In this document: positions 10,957-22,796 of the stretch, piece by piece
Position numbering within the stretch: the first letter of the stretch is position 1
How the letters are laid out: each line of letters starts with the position of its first letter
Origin: Isoetes taiwanensis
Lineage: Eukaryota; Streptophyta; Lycopodiopsida; Isoetales; Isoetaceae
Length of the DNA stretch: 64,000 bases
Direction: 5' to 3'
Assembly: GCA_021234155.1 (NCBI GenBank)
Contig: JAJEKV010000271.1
Coordinates: 62,001 to 126,000, forward strand
Program-made: the position numbers and the translations under genes
The notes under the pieces: model-generated
What the model saw: only the letters and a program-made list of their open reading frames with translations
Told to the model about the DNA's origin: nothing
The model's database searches: none

Positions 10957-11264
10957 CTAGCTTTGTATAGGAATGATGACTGTCTGTGCTGCCTATGTCT
11001 GTGCTACTTATGCCATAATCTGGCCTTTGCATTTCAATGAAGAGTGCCACGTTGGGCAATTAAAAAGCAAAGCTATCTAAAAATGTTTTTGAATGAATTT
11101 GTAATGGTTGAAATCCTAGCCTTGTATAAGAATGATGACTGTCTGTGCTGCCTATGTCTGTGCTACTTATGCCATAATCTGGCCTTTGCATTTCAATGAA
11201 GAGTGCCACGTGGGGCATTAAAAAAGCAAAGCTATCTAAAAAGGTTTTTGAATGAATTTGTAAT
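10957..11264. repeat. 159-bp tandem duplication
   Basis: Two adjacent near-identical units (10957-11115 and 11116-11264) both start CTAGC and share a core rich in CTGTCTGTGCTGCC and CTATGTCTGTGCTACTT. They differ by a few substitutions and single-base indels. No coding content is seen. Confidence 0.9.
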
Positions 11265-11682
11265 CTAACGCAATGTTAAACATTACACTATGGTATCAAC
11301 CACATGGAACCATTGACAGCTCCAATTTTTACCCTAATGTGGATAGTGGGGATGACCCATCGAATTGAGAGTCTAGATTAGTTCTACAAAAAGGGGGGGA
11401 GAAAAAGGCACTTGGTAAAAAAGCCACATCCTTTAACCTCTTCATATAACCAGGAAAGCGAGGACCAAAATATGTTGGACTAGAAGTCAGGGTTCAATCA
11501 CGACTTGGTTGAGATACCCGAAGAATGCATCGTGGAAGATGACTTGATTGACAACATCTTTGGCAAGGCAATAATGTGTGCACTTGCTTTATGACAAAGC
11601 CATTTTGACATGAAAGAATAAAGACATGCTGCAAGATCAACCACAGGGTCCTTCCAAGGATAGGGGGACCGTGTTATTCTAC
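11265..11682. other. Non-coding stretch, possible LTR-element scrap
   Basis: A TGGTATCAACCAC sequence near 11291 faintly resembles an initiator-Met primer-binding site, and a G/A-rich run lies at 11391-11408, but no LTR pair or coding domain is found. I treat it as unclassified. Confidence 0.35.
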
Positions 11683-11738
11683 TCAAAGCTCTCAAAGATA
11701 TTGATGCAACTCAAAGCTCTCAGAGATCTCGATGCAAC
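11683..11738. repeat. 28-bp tandem duplication
   Basis: Two units starting TCAAAGCTCTCA (11683-11710 and 11711-11738) differ at only a few bases. They lie just upstream of the Helitron end. Confidence 0.85.
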
Positions 11739-11817
11739 ACTATCTAGCATGAAGGAGCTAGGTTTTTTTTAAACGTCGTTTCGTAGCAGCCTAAAACATT
11801 TACAGGCTCGCAATTAT

Positions 11818-11845
11818 GCCCAGCAACGCTGGGCACCATTACTAG
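11818..11845 (+). mobile_element. Helitron 3' terminus
   Basis: A GC-rich hairpin, GCCCAGC AAC GCTGGGC (11818-11834), is followed seven bases later by CTAG and then T (11842-11846). This is the plant Helitron end: a subterminal hairpin about ten bases before a CTRR terminus, inserted between A and T. The 5' TC end was not located; the element could be short or extend to unclassified DNA to the left. No Rep/helicase coding sequence is visible, so it is non-autonomous or truncated. Confidence 0.75.
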
Positions 11846-11846
11846 T

Positions 11847-14225
11847 ATTCATGTAAGATTTTTGCAAATGTAGGTTAGAATAGTGTCTTTGACAATGTTT
11901 ACTTAGAACTTTTTTTGCTACATAAGTTCTTCTTCTTTTGTAAGTTTCACTTTAATAGCATCTGCATTAACTATGCAAAAATGCACACTGTATTTGCGTG
12001 TATTTTCATAAAAAAAAAAAAAAAAATTTCTAGATCTCCAAAATTAGAGTTCTCCATCTCAAACCTATCATTTTTTTTCTTGCCTTCTTTTTGAAGTCAA
12101 ATAGCTATGAAAATGTTACTTTTTATGGGGTATTTTGAACATTATGTGCTCAACGATCTATCTTCCTCCCTATTTTGTCTCTTTTTTCAATTTTTCAGAA
12201 TTTACAAAGGAATCTTTCAAACACACTTCTTAAATAAGCGCGTTTCATTTTAAACCTTGTTTATTGACATGAAAAAATTAGGAAGTTGCAGGGCTAGGGA
12301 GTACCTTGGTTTGCAGACCACATGGACATTTCAAACATATAAGATGAAAATATAAAGATAGAGCATGCTGATTCAAACATGTCCCTGGAAGAAAAAGCAA
12401 TTAGAATCACTTTCCCTAAATTCTTGAGCATAATATGTAGCTTTACTTGGCTATGGAGAAGGATTTCTAAAGCTACCGTAGGCAACGCATGCATTATGAG
12501 GCTTCAATAGTTAATCAGTGCTAGAAGTAGGCAGCAGCCTGCACCAAAGATCAAACCGCACAAAGGCACTCACAGAGGCAGGTCCTGCAGCGACGTGAAT
12601 AAAGCATATATTAGTACCCATAAATAATATATTAACAAATCCTTTAACTAGATCTATACGTAGACAACAAAAATTGCAAAAAGTACTTTTTCAATGACTT
12701 CAGACAATCTAGTGTGTCCTAATAGCCTGCATCACCATGTAGAAGTTTTACATCTCATTGAAGACAAATATTATATCATATTAACCCAGTTTCTGTAGGA
12801 TCCTATGAACAATAGTATGATGCCAGAATAAGAAAAGGCTCTGATTGCTTAGTCAATTTCTTTAAAATGAATCGAATATAAAAGATCCCAAAAACTCTTA
12901 CCTAGCATCTATCTCTCACAACATGATAAACAGCTTCAGGTATAACAATTATGAGTCTGCAAATCGAACTCTTTGTATTTGCCATCAAATCCTCTACAAA
13001 CCAATCCTTAGCCCCCAAGTGGGAAGTATAGGAATCGATAGTGAAAATATCATGAATGATGCAAATGATGTGCAAATTTCCTACCCCCTGCAGGGCAGGT
13101 TTGCCGCTTACATGGTATGCTGGATATTGGATTGCATCTGCTAGAGTTTTAAATGCTAATAGCAGAAGATTATTACCTACTCAGCATGTCGAAAATCCTT
13201 CTGACCATGTCTATTTGATGCACTGCTTTTCTTTGCATACTGTAACTGCTTAGGTTACCAATATATGGATAATTGTACCCTCCATTGCTGGCACTCCAGC
13301 ATAGCTGCATTCCAAATAAAAGGACGCCACATACAGATATCCATCAAATGAATTTGTATACATATAGAATCCCCATTTGAAAAAAAAAATAGCTAACCTG
13401 GCAAAATGCTTTGGATTTGTCTCAACCCTTCTGCATCACTTCCAAGCAACAGTTCTGTTTTCTTCAGTTCATCCCATTAGGCAGAGGAATCTTCAATGAC
13501 CAATTCATTGCCATTTCAAGATGATGATAACTGAATTTTTTTCAAAATCTTACTTCTCCTCCAAAAGATTACAAAGAATTAGGCACAAACGAGGTAAGAA
13601 AAGAAAGAAATCGAGCAGCATGCTAACAATCGACAGCTCCGCGGCATGGGCTCTGCTTTGCAAATTCTTGAAGAATCTGAAGCACATGAACAGGCCGATG
13701 TCTTCTGAGTGCAACTGAATGAGGGAATACGATTTTTAGTTACATCTCATCGGCATAAACACCATCATTAATAAAAAGTTGCTATGTTAGTATCGCATTT
13801 AATTTTCTCTGTATATGCAAGCAATGGGCCAAATTGATGCCCCTTTTGCGAACGGCTCAGATTAATTGCCCCAATTTATGAACCTTCTTAAAACCTTCCT
13901 TGCCACACTCAATGGCCAGGATTGCGCCTCCCCCTCTTGATCGACGGATGAGAGATGGGGTGCATGACCCCATGCATGCCCACCATGGCCCCATGCATGC
14001 CTCCTGCATGAGCTGTCATCGTTGCCACTGTTGATATTTTAGCAGACGGTGGGGACTAAGAGCCAATCTTTGGGCATACATGTATGGGGTGTGGATGAGG
14101 GGGCATGAGAAACCCCCCTCACCCTAATACCCTTATCTACACATATATAATCTATTATGTCCGATAGGGACGTCCACGTGGCAGCAAACCATGCCTTCTA
14201 AAGTCACGTCTGTTTTTCCCGGACA
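11847..14225. other. AT-rich non-coding stretch
   Basis: It contains a 16-base A run near 12010 and no recognisable protein. Two CCCCATGCATGCC blocks (about 13970-14002) contain CATGCATG, the RY-repeat sequence. A hairpin of G and C runs (GAGGGGG with CCCCCCTC, about 14096-14120) follows. Short frames at 12294-12494 and 13521-13718 have no support. Confidence 0.55.
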
Positions 14226-14243
14226 TTTTCCCTCGAGGGAAAA
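14226..14243. repeat. 18-bp perfect palindrome
   Basis: TTTTCCCTCGAGGGAAAA is a perfect inverted repeat centred on CTCGAG. Related CTCGAG-centred blocks recur at 17408-17523 within the CACTA element. Confidence 0.85.
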
Positions 14244-14987
14244 ATGAAAATTTTTTCACTCTGATTCCATCGACCAGATGGTTGGATGTGTGCAGGGCGG
14301 CATCCCGACTATCTGTCACGAAGTTGTGGCAGGTGTGCCTCTGTAATGCCTTGCCGGCTCTTCCCTGCAAATGGATTTTTGAATTTCTTGCTTAAAAGCT
14401 ACTGGATTGACAGATTCAACCTGTTTGGGCACAAAAATCCCGGCAGATGCATGCAAAGCCTTTCAGGTACGCCGAAGAATGCTTGAATTTAGGAACTACC
14501 ACGACTTGAATGGAATGCCAATTCTGCAGATCTACTTCAAATTGCCGCATGATAATTAGTGGAATCGGGAGCAGGGTTTGGGTCCAGGTCCGCGCGAAGA
14601 GTGGAATATGGGTCTAAGTCTTGGATCGGGTTTACATTGGCTTCTAACAAATGGTGTAAGGACTTGGGCAAACTGGATAATTGTTTGCTCATCCATCCAT
14701 TCATTAGTGTGAAAACATACACTCCGCGGGATTTGAGAAAACAGAAGCTAGCTAGTAGTGCTATAAGATATGAGCAAAAGCGTACCCCATGGGAGGAGTT
14801 CTGCCAAGCCCATTGTTGATCTTCCGGTGATGAGTCATTTTGTACCATTTTGAGACACTGTCGATCGATTCCAGTCCCCTGTTTTTGCTGCAATATGCTC
14901 CGTTTTTCCCTCTGTTTTTCCCCTTTGATACGATTTGGGAGCACAGAACTGGTCTGCATTCTTCTGCAGGCTATGGCAATGACAATT
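14244..14987. other. Non-coding flank of CACTA element
   Basis: A 140-codon minus-strand frame (14537-14959) has no recognisable motif and overlaps competing frames; I do not call it. No other feature is seen. Confidence 0.5.
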
Positions 14988-14990
14988 AAT
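14988..14990. repeat. CACTA target-site duplication, left (AAT)
   Basis: AAT precedes the CACTACAAGAG end and recurs as AAT at 19730-19732 after the opposite end; CACTA elements make 3-bp duplications. Confidence 0.82.
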
Positions 14991-15039
14991 CACTACAAGA
15001 GGACAACCATTTTTCATCACTTTAATATCACCTAAAATT

Positions 15040-15490
15040 TCAAAAAGTATTAAGTGATATAAATAATGATATTCAAGGTACAGTGACACTACCGATGACA
15101 AGATTCTATCATCTATAGCATCATCAGCATCGTCATAAATTTGGTCAACAATTACATCAGTATTAATTTGTGACAATATATGTGTTACTAATAGCGTCAT
15201 GAATAATATCACATATCGCATCAATTTTATCATCATTTATTACTCCAATGGTATTAATGGCAGTATACGTGTTATAGCTTATACTAGTTACAGTATCATC
15301 CATAGCTTCATCTATAGTATCACATATTGACAATATTATATCAGTGCTAGCATGTGATGCTATATGTGTCGATAATAGCATCATGGATAATATCACGTCT
15401 TACATCACTCTTATTATCATTACTTGTTGTAATTTTGATATTGATAATACAAGTGTTAATGCTTATAACAATTGTAATATCGTTTCTAAT
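15040..15490. repeat. CACTA left subterminal repeat region
   Basis: It is dense in short degenerate TATCATC/ATAGCATCAT motifs, often as ATATGTGTYRNTAATAGC blocks. It mirrors the right subterminal region (18960-19640), where the same motifs appear as GATGATRCTAYA. Open frames here on either strand are low-complexity artefacts. Confidence 0.75.
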
Positions 15491-16222
15491 GGTACTACCT
15501 TCAAGCCTGAAGCACAAGCCCAGCCCAACCAGATAGCACAGGACTTCGACTCGCAAGAGGACCTGCAAGCATGATGTCGTAGCTCTGGCAGCACTTCTGT
15601 GTCCACACTTGGGGTTTCGACCTGCATCAGACCGATCTGCATCTGCCCTCTCACATAAGCTTGTCCATGTAGATCCGTGGCGCCAAAGATCCAAAACAAA
15701 AACAGGATTCAAGAACAAGGATTTGCCACGAGACCTCTCAATACTGAATCCACGAATTCTTAGGGCCGATCGCCTGCCATCGATTCTGATTCCAAATTCG
15801 ATTTTGTTTTTTTTTTTTGTCTTCACACAGCACAAATCACAAGGATTCATATCCCATCAAATGCGAGTCTGCGAGTCGATGGCAAACGCTCCAGATTTAG
15901 CACATCATTCGAACAGCTCCAACACTGTTTTGGCAACGTTCTGTTCAAACCACAGTACATGTTCTTTTCAAGCTTTGGCTTTGCTTTTTCGCTTTTAGCA
16001 TCTGCAGGCCATCTTGTATAGATATAGATTTTCCAAAGTCTCGCTATGTACGGGGCAATTTGAATTTGAATTGCCCTTGCTCTGGTTCTTGATTGTCAGG
16101 CTCTGTAACAAGCCTTTTTTTGTTCAAGCTTCTGAGCGTTGCCATAAGTAGCACATAATTCTATAGGCTGCTCTAGTTTGGGTCCTGCTTCTACACTAGT
16201 CCTGGTTCTCCTTTTCTTTCTT

Positions 16223-16340
16223 CAAACTCCCATAGACAAAATACACATAATGATATTACTAGAACAAGAAAGAAAAAGATTCTACAAACTTCCATAGACA
16301 AAGTACACAAAATCATATTATTAGAACAAGAAAGAATGTC
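16223..16340. repeat. 61-bp tandem duplication inside CACTA
   Basis: Units starting at 16223 and 16284 share CATAGACAAARTACACA and AGAACAAGAAAGAA, head to tail, with a few substitutions. Confidence 0.82.
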
Positions 16341-16970
16341 CATTTATCCATACATTTCACAATTTTAAGCAGATTTAAGGAAAAGAAATATTAAAAACTT
16401 CTAACATCATTTCATCTTCATCAACCATAGGGTGGCAAGTCCATCCACCCTCGCTCATCTGCCTTGCTATGGCAATCTATCCCCTCACCACGACTTGAGA
16501 AAAGATAGATAGAAAACTCGTACAACTTCCTTTGACGCCTTCAAATAATGGAGGAGTTCAAACATTAGCTTTCAGTAATAAACAGTTAGTGAGAATTACT
16601 GGTATATTCCTTTCATTTTATATTAGATAAAAGTTCCTCCGCTTGTATGTGGCAGTGTCCCTCAACAAGCAAAGTTTCTTCGACACAATTTTAATCAGAA
16701 GAAGGATTCTACTTTTGCAAAGCTTTTTTTTTTGGATTTACCTCGTTCTTCACTGGTTGATTCATTTAGCTCAATGTATTCTTTTCCAGGGTTTTATAAT
16801 GTGGTTCATTTGTTTTTTGCTCCAACAAAGGATACCATAGCCAAGGAAGTCATTGCTGGAGTCGAAAATCGTAGCCTTTGCCGAGGAAGCCTATAGGCAT
16901 TTCTAAGTGAGGGGCATGGAAAAGCAAAAGTATTCCTTTGCTCTAGATTTATTTGCTCTAAATCTGTAGA

Positions 16971-17246
16971 TACTTTTTTGCTCTGAATCCAAGCTTTGTA
17001 TGCTCTGGGGTTTACTCTAGCTTTGTTCTAGACGATTGTACTCTGGTGTGCTCACCATAGCCGATAGATCATGCTGCACCATAGCTGAGGAATTATCCAA
17101 TAAAGAGGTATTTTTTTGCTCTAAATCCAAGCTTTTTTTGCTCTGGGCTTTACTTGGCCTTTGGACAATTACTTTGTAGTCTGGCAGTGCTTACCATAGC
17201 CAAGATCCCACCCTGCCCTAGTTGGAAGATTATCCAAGAGAGGGGG
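16971..17246. repeat. 138-bp degenerate tandem duplication inside CACTA
   Basis: Unit 1 (about 16971-17108) and unit 2 (about 17109-17246) share TTTTTTTGCTCT, AATCCAAGCTTT and GATTATCCAA-type blocks. A partial third copy may lie upstream at about 16930. No coding content. Confidence 0.7.
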
Positions 17247-17407
17247 AGAGGAAATCTTTGCAACGTGTCAACAAGATACTGGATGTAATTCTCACAAAAT
17301 GTTTATTACGTCAGGGAAAATACACCTCTCAAAAATTCTAGCGGGAATATTCCCTTTGGCATCCTCGTCAGACGAGGCAGCGTCGCCTCATCTGGCGGGG
17401 CCGCCTT

Positions 17408-17523
17408 CGGAAATTCCCTTGAGGAATTTTCTCGAGGGGTACTTTCCCTAGTACTTTGCCGCTTGGGCACCACCTCGGGAAATTCCCTCGAGGAATTTTC
17501 TCGAGCAGTAGTTTCCCTAGTAC
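17408..17523. repeat. 66-bp tandem repeat with CTCGAG palindromes inside CACTA
   Basis: Two units (from 17408 and 17475) share GGAAATTCCC, GAGGAATTTTCTCGAG and TTTCCCTAGTACT. The inverted blocks can fold into hairpins. The small minus-strand frame with ENSSREFP repeats is a by-product of the repeat. Confidence 0.8.
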
Positions 17524-18959
17524 TTAAATTGCAAAAGTAAACCATGGACCATTGGTTGACAATCTTCACACTTGAAAACCTTCAATGTGAATATAGTAAT
17601 TGAATTTTGAATAACTTTGAGGAACTATAATAATTTCCGCATGGGGTAAATAGTGTTTGCTTCTTCAAAAGATCTTGATTTCTTCTCTATACATGGGCAT
17701 GTTTGGGCGCATAAATTTTCATAAATAATCTTCTTCGATAGATAAATCATCGGAAGAGGATTCGATTGTTTAGATGGGTCCTTATCCATCATGAGATAAA
17801 ATTTGTTCCAAAATATTAGCTTGACAATTAGAGGATTAGAACCATAGACCTTGCAGCAACATACAGAGTACTGCCCAAAGTGCAAGGCCAAATATTAGAA
17901 TATTTTAAACCATCATTTTAAATATGTAGTTATATGTAGTTTTTATTTCAACTTGTATTTCAATACGACACTTCTATTTCTAAAATTTAGGGTTTGGCAT
18001 CTCTCTCTTGTCATGGAAACGGCGGCGCTCTTCTTCAGCCCTAGCAATTTGGAAAAGGCATTTCGATTCTTCAAGAGGTTATGTTGAGTTTCTTTGGCCA
18101 CAGATCATGGCAAGAATTGATAGTAGGACGGTTTTCCTTCAGGGATAAGCACGGATCATGGGCAGAGGTTGGCAAATCGGAATGGCAGAACATCTATAGG
18201 CACAAATCAGATCTTCTTTAGGGTCGAGCATTCTATCAAATAAAGCATGGCAAAATATAATGCTTGGCAGAAGTAAGAGCACATAGATAGAATAGTTTGC
18301 TTGAGCAGGTCGTTTTGGGGCAGAACAAGTACTCAATTAATTTACAGTTTGTGAGGCAAATTGAGCATGAATCCAGGTCAGTTTCATATGCAGGTAGCAG
18401 AGAATATAATGGCAGGGAATGATGGCAGATTTAGCAGAAGATCAAAATAAAATCATCATTTTCTTTTGTCCTCTTGGCTCTTTGTTTTAGAACATGCAAA
18501 TATGAGAAGAACTTTGATCTATTGCTACACTAGACGACCCTAGGTCTCCGGCATGGCTTCGTTGAAAAAAGTTATTTTATTTATTGTGTTTTAAACAGCT
18601 GGGTCACATGGAGGGCTTTGGTAAGGGCGATCTGGCCTAGAGGGGCAAATCATTCAGCCACAAGGGAGTTTTAGGGCCAGGTCTGGAGTCGATGGCAGCC
18701 ATCCCGACCTGAGTGGTAGCAACTCCAAATTTTGCACGATTGTATTTCTGGTGGTTTCTTCTTGAAAAGTTTCTAGTGAAGGCCCACATGGCCAAGAAGT
18801 TCAATCCCCCTCATCTTCTTTTTCTTCTCACTCAACTGTTGCTCTTCCTATTCCAACCAGCAATAGGTTGGCCAGCTGCCTCTCCCTTTATTTTGGCACA
18901 TATTATCGGGGATAATTTTTTAGGCTCTACTCAATGATTATCTTGGCACAGTGGACTGA

Positions 18960-19640
18960 CGACGATTATATGAAGATAAGGCGATTATGCATGACTTGCG
19001 ACTTGCGATACTACTATTGACACTATAAGTTTAGAGATAAAGATAAAATTGACCTTATAGATGGTATTAAAGATGATGAAAACATGAAATTATATTTGTT
19101 GATACAATTAAGATCTAAATTGTAACATACGTGACACTATATTTAACGTTAATGATGATACAATCATAACCTTCAAGTGGTATTATATGTGGTATCTTGT
19201 GACAATAAGTGACATCATACTTGACGTTAATGATGATATAATCATAACTTCCATGTGGCAGTATATGTGGCATTATCAAGATAGTCCATCTGATACTAAT
19301 TAGTTAATAAAGATGATACAAAGGATGACGCTTGTGTTGATATTATAAGTCATTTAATTATGGCAATACAGATGATGCTACAGCTGACACTATTATAGCG
19401 CTCGTGGTGACATTATGAATAATTTGATTATAGCAATATATATGATCCTATAGCTGACATTATTATACCACCACAAAGACAAAAATGCGTGATATTATAA
19501 TTACAGCTATAGATGATGCTACAAATGATATTATTATGCCACTACAATGTTATAAAATATGATACTAGAACTGTTGTTATTGATGATGCTATATGTGACG
19601 ATATAGTTGTTGCGATTTCATCAACAGCTACCGTCACTTA
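18960..19640. repeat. CACTA right subterminal repeat region
   Basis: AT-rich array of GATGATAC, TGACATTAT and ATGATGCTA motifs, the mirror counterpart of 15040-15490. No ORF. Confidence 0.75.
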
Positions 19641-19729
19641 TTATATCAAAATCTAAAAATTTTGAAAGTGCAATTTTAAGCAAATAAATGATGAAACTAG
19701 TGACTTAGATTGCTTATTCTCTTGTAGTG

Positions 19730-19732
19730 AAT
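19730..19732. repeat. CACTA target-site duplication, right (AAT)
   Basis: AAT directly after the terminal TAGTG, matching 14988-14990. Confidence 0.82.
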
Positions 19733-19889
19733 GCAATGTGTTATAGCCAGGTAATGTTAGAACTATTGTGCCTCATGCTTTCCGTTATGAAGCAATATAG
19801 GACTTTATTTTTTTGCATATTTTACCCCATTTTGCGACATGCATATGCATTTACATACAGAATTGAATGTTGTTTATTAAGACTACAGG

Positions 19890-20425
19890 TTTTCATGGCG
19901 ACGATTCTCTTCATTATACCAAACAAGAGTAGCACTGGTGCGAAGCTTATGGATTGGGGTGGCTGCAAGCAACTCCCTTGGGACATAGTCCTTCTATTGG
20001 GTGGAGGTAATCCATTTTCTTTGTGTTAGATAAGGAATTGAAGATTTATTTGTAGCCCTCATTTTCAGTTTTAGATAATATTCCCATTCTGCATTCCGGT
20101 TTTGCATTGGCTGAAGGTATTAAAACTAGTGGTCTCTCAGTATGGATCAGTCAAAATTTTGGCTTCTTGAAGTCAAATCACGCCTGTGATAGCCTTGATT
20201 GTTAGCTTGGTGACAGAGTTTACCTCAAATAATGCTGCAGCAACTATTTTTCTTCCACTTCTAGCAGATGTTGCTTTGTCAATACATAGGCATCCGCTAT
20301 TTCTTATGTTAACTGGTGCAATATCAGCATCTTATGCATTTATGCTGCCAATTTCGACTCCTCCAAATGCAATAGCATATGCTCACAGATACTTGAATGT
20401 CCCATTTGTTGAATGGTGGCTATAA
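19890..20425 (+). pseudogene. TDT: Tonoplast dicarboxylate transporter (TDT-like) C-terminal remnant
   Basis: Exon A, 19890-20006, follows a TTAAGACTACAG acceptor and reads [11 protein letters not shown], then [22 protein letters not shown], ending at a GTAATC donor. Exon B, 20099 to 20425, reads GFALAEGIKTSGLSVW, then VSLVTEFTSNNAAATIFLPL and LPISTPPNAIAYAH. This matches the C-terminal half of plant vacuolar malate/dicarboxylate carriers of the divalent anion:sodium symporter family, including the conserved TEFTSNNA segment. Three defects are visible: the exon B acceptor reads CCGG where CCAGG is expected, a one-base insertion near 20172 shifts the frame between GFLKS and ITPVIAL, and a TAA follows EWWL at 20425. 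No upstream TDT exons were found, so this is a fragment, though single-base sequence errors could explain the first two defects. Confidence 0.8.
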
Positions 20426-22262
20426 CACATTGCATTAATTATCCACAAACTCTAATACGCCTGTAAAGATGACAAGATTGAATATCCTGTAAAACAATCT
20501 AATCTTGAATATATGGATTGACATGCATATGGTCAAATTCATCTGCATCTTTTTTATGCCCAACATGTGAAGGATCATTACACACTAGCCCCGAATGGTT
20601 GAAGGGGCCACATAAGTTATCCATTACACTGGCCTGGCGAATGAGGAAGTGCGGATATGAAAACACAATCTCAAATATAGGTACAGGTGCACTTTGTCCT
20701 GTCTTATGCCCTGTATTAGTTTGCATAATTTCATTTTTGGTTTATAGGTTTCCATATGATTTAGTTGTGTCAGTTGAGCAGGTGCATTATATTGGCATCA
20801 GAAGTAAACTGTATATGCCACCTAGCTTTTCCACTGAGGTCATTTTTAGGCATCATTTTCTAATAAGGTCTGATGTGTGAGAGATGTATGAACTCCCTTA
20901 TATTTGGATTCACAATTTGAATTTATATTTTGTATTTAATGAATGTGTCTTATATACGTTAAAGTGCTGTGTCAATTCCAAGAAGACATGCATGGATGCA
21001 GAAGCTCTTCTTCACTGCGAACATCATTGTGTAGATAAATTAGATAAGCTTTTGACGTTATTTTGCGTCATTGGGTACCATGGTAATTTTTTCTCCTATC
21101 CTTAAAAATAGGACATTGTGTGCAATAGTTTTAGTTGTCTTTATACAAAAGGTTTTGATAGTGCATAATGTGCTCGATTCTATTGCTTCTAGATGGTCAC
21201 CTAGTGATTGAAGCGATCAAAGATTCTTCAAAGTTTTGCAATTGATCAAATATATTTGGAGATCAATTATTTCAAAATATATCAACGTTGGGCAAGCTTG
21301 GACAACCTGAGATTGTTCTTGAATTTTTAAATGCAATATTTAAATTTGACATGTAACCATGTGGTAGAACGCTGCCATGTCCTGAGTTTGTTGAACCCAT
21401 TCTGCACAATATGTTAAATTGCAGGCTTTAAATTTATGCAAGTTCGGTATAGAGGAAGGAAAGTAAACTAGCATGTCTTTTTCTTATGCAAGAAAACAAA
21501 TTTATTGTTGCCATATTTACATAGACTGTATTAGTGAGTGGGAATATAATAGAAGGATGCATTTTGTTAGTGCTTTGCAAGTGCAAAAGGTTTAAAAGCC
21601 CTAGTTTGTTCAGTCAGTATAATATGTTTGTTGAGATATTTTCGAAATAGCACTTGGGAGTTTTCTTGATAAAACTTTTTGTCTATCTTCGTAATAACGG
21701 TAGCACACTATTGGTCATATGAGCAAACAATCTTAATCGTATATCAAGAATAGGAGAGAAGTATGCTACTTTTAACATTCGGCTCATGACATGTTGGTGC
21801 ACAATGTTGATGTTGATTGTAGACAACTGAAGAGTGTTGATGTGTTTTGACATAATTTTGGTATTTTTCTACAAAATAATGCAGATATTATGTATACAAG
21901 AATGGCAACTTCCCCTGCATTCCGACAGAGCAAATTGTGCCAATGCGCGAAGTGCAGAGACGCAGTTGACTATCATCGGGTGTTGAAAACAAAAAATGCA
22001 GGACGTACAATAGTGGGAATCCCATGTGATTGACTATAGCACCTATCTATCATACGTACACAAAACACGAGGCAATAGTGGAAGTTCAATACTCCTACAT
22101 GTTTTCAAGCTATCTGCTCAAATTGATACATCAAGTGGTCCTAGCATTCCTAGCCTATAGATGAGCCAAGTTAGAAGGATTACGAGTTAATAATGGGTCT
22201 AACTACACGTGTTTAAACAGAAAGAAATGGTCTGAAGTTAGCTCTCTGATTGGGAATTTCTC
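20426..22262. other. AT-rich non-coding stretch
   Basis: A 120-codon plus frame (20518-20880) has no motif and is not called. No further TDT exon or transposon end was recognised. Confidence 0.5.
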
Positions 22263-22381
22263 ACCATTGGATGTTATAGTGGATTGAAATGAATAGGTTA
22301 GGAAGGTTATAATGGATGCAATTGAATAGGCAAGGAACCAAAGAAATGTTCGCGGCGGCCTTGGCCGCTGCGATAAATTTC
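22263..22381. repeat. MITE-like repeat with GC-rich hairpin
   Basis: A tandem pair of about 36 bp (GTTATARTGGAT, RATTGAATAGG and variants) is followed by an imperfect hairpin at 22342-22381: AGAAATGTTCGCGGCGGCC, TT, GGCCGCTGCGATAAATTTCT. It stands out in AT-rich surroundings. No target duplication was identified. Confidence 0.5.
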
Positions 22382-22796
22382 TTGTAATTATTACTATTTA
22401 AACATTTTGTGATTTTATGATTCATGATTGTTTGTTTGAAGCCATGCCACATTATGTTGTTATACATAGAATACTTTATTTTGCTTGCCCACGAACTACA
22501 ACTATTCGTAAATTGGTTTCAGGCAAGTTGTTCAAGTTGGATATGCATGACAGTGGCACAATGTGAATGATTTATAAAGCTCTCCTGCTTATTTTAAGTC
22601 ATGGGGATTTTTGCATCTAGTCCATACGCCTGATGTGCACTAGACATTCTTTGACATGAAGGAATTTTCTATTGGTTTCTAGATGGAGGAATTATTGCAA
22701 CATTCAATTGTTAGAACATTTTGATGGAGCCTTGAAGATATGCTTGTCCTTGGGCATTTCAAATGGAGTCCTCATTCAAATGTGGGATATTTTATA

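Larger units (their letters stand above)
14991..19729. mobile_element. CACTA (En/Spm-type) DNA transposon, apparently non-autonomous
   Basis: The left end reads CACTACAAGAGGACAACC and the right end, read on the minus strand, CACTACAAGAGAATAAGC, with an 11-bp perfect terminal match. AAT target duplications lie on both sides, and the length is 4739 bp. Subterminal regions (about 15040-15490 and 18960-19640) are AT-rich arrays of degenerate GATGATAC-like motifs in mirror orientation, the usual binding-site architecture of CACTA elements. The interior holds several tandem duplications and no recognisable transposase, so it probably relies on an autonomous relative. It lies 160 bp before a transporter exon. 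Confidence 0.88.

Noticed and set aside
11285-11300. Primer-binding site of an LTR element
   Set aside because: Only a partial match (TGGTATCAACC) and no LTR boundary beside it.
14537-14959. 140-codon minus-strand frame
   Set aside because: No recognisable motif, overlapping frames of similar size, in transposon-flanking non-coding DNA.
15347-15850. 167-codon minus-strand frame in the CACTA element
   Set aside because: Half of it lies in the subterminal repeat array and reads repetitive Asp/Ile/Thr; not a transposase.
20518-20880. Possible further transporter exon
   Set aside because: The translated sequence does not resemble the dicarboxylate carrier C-terminus or any other family I know.
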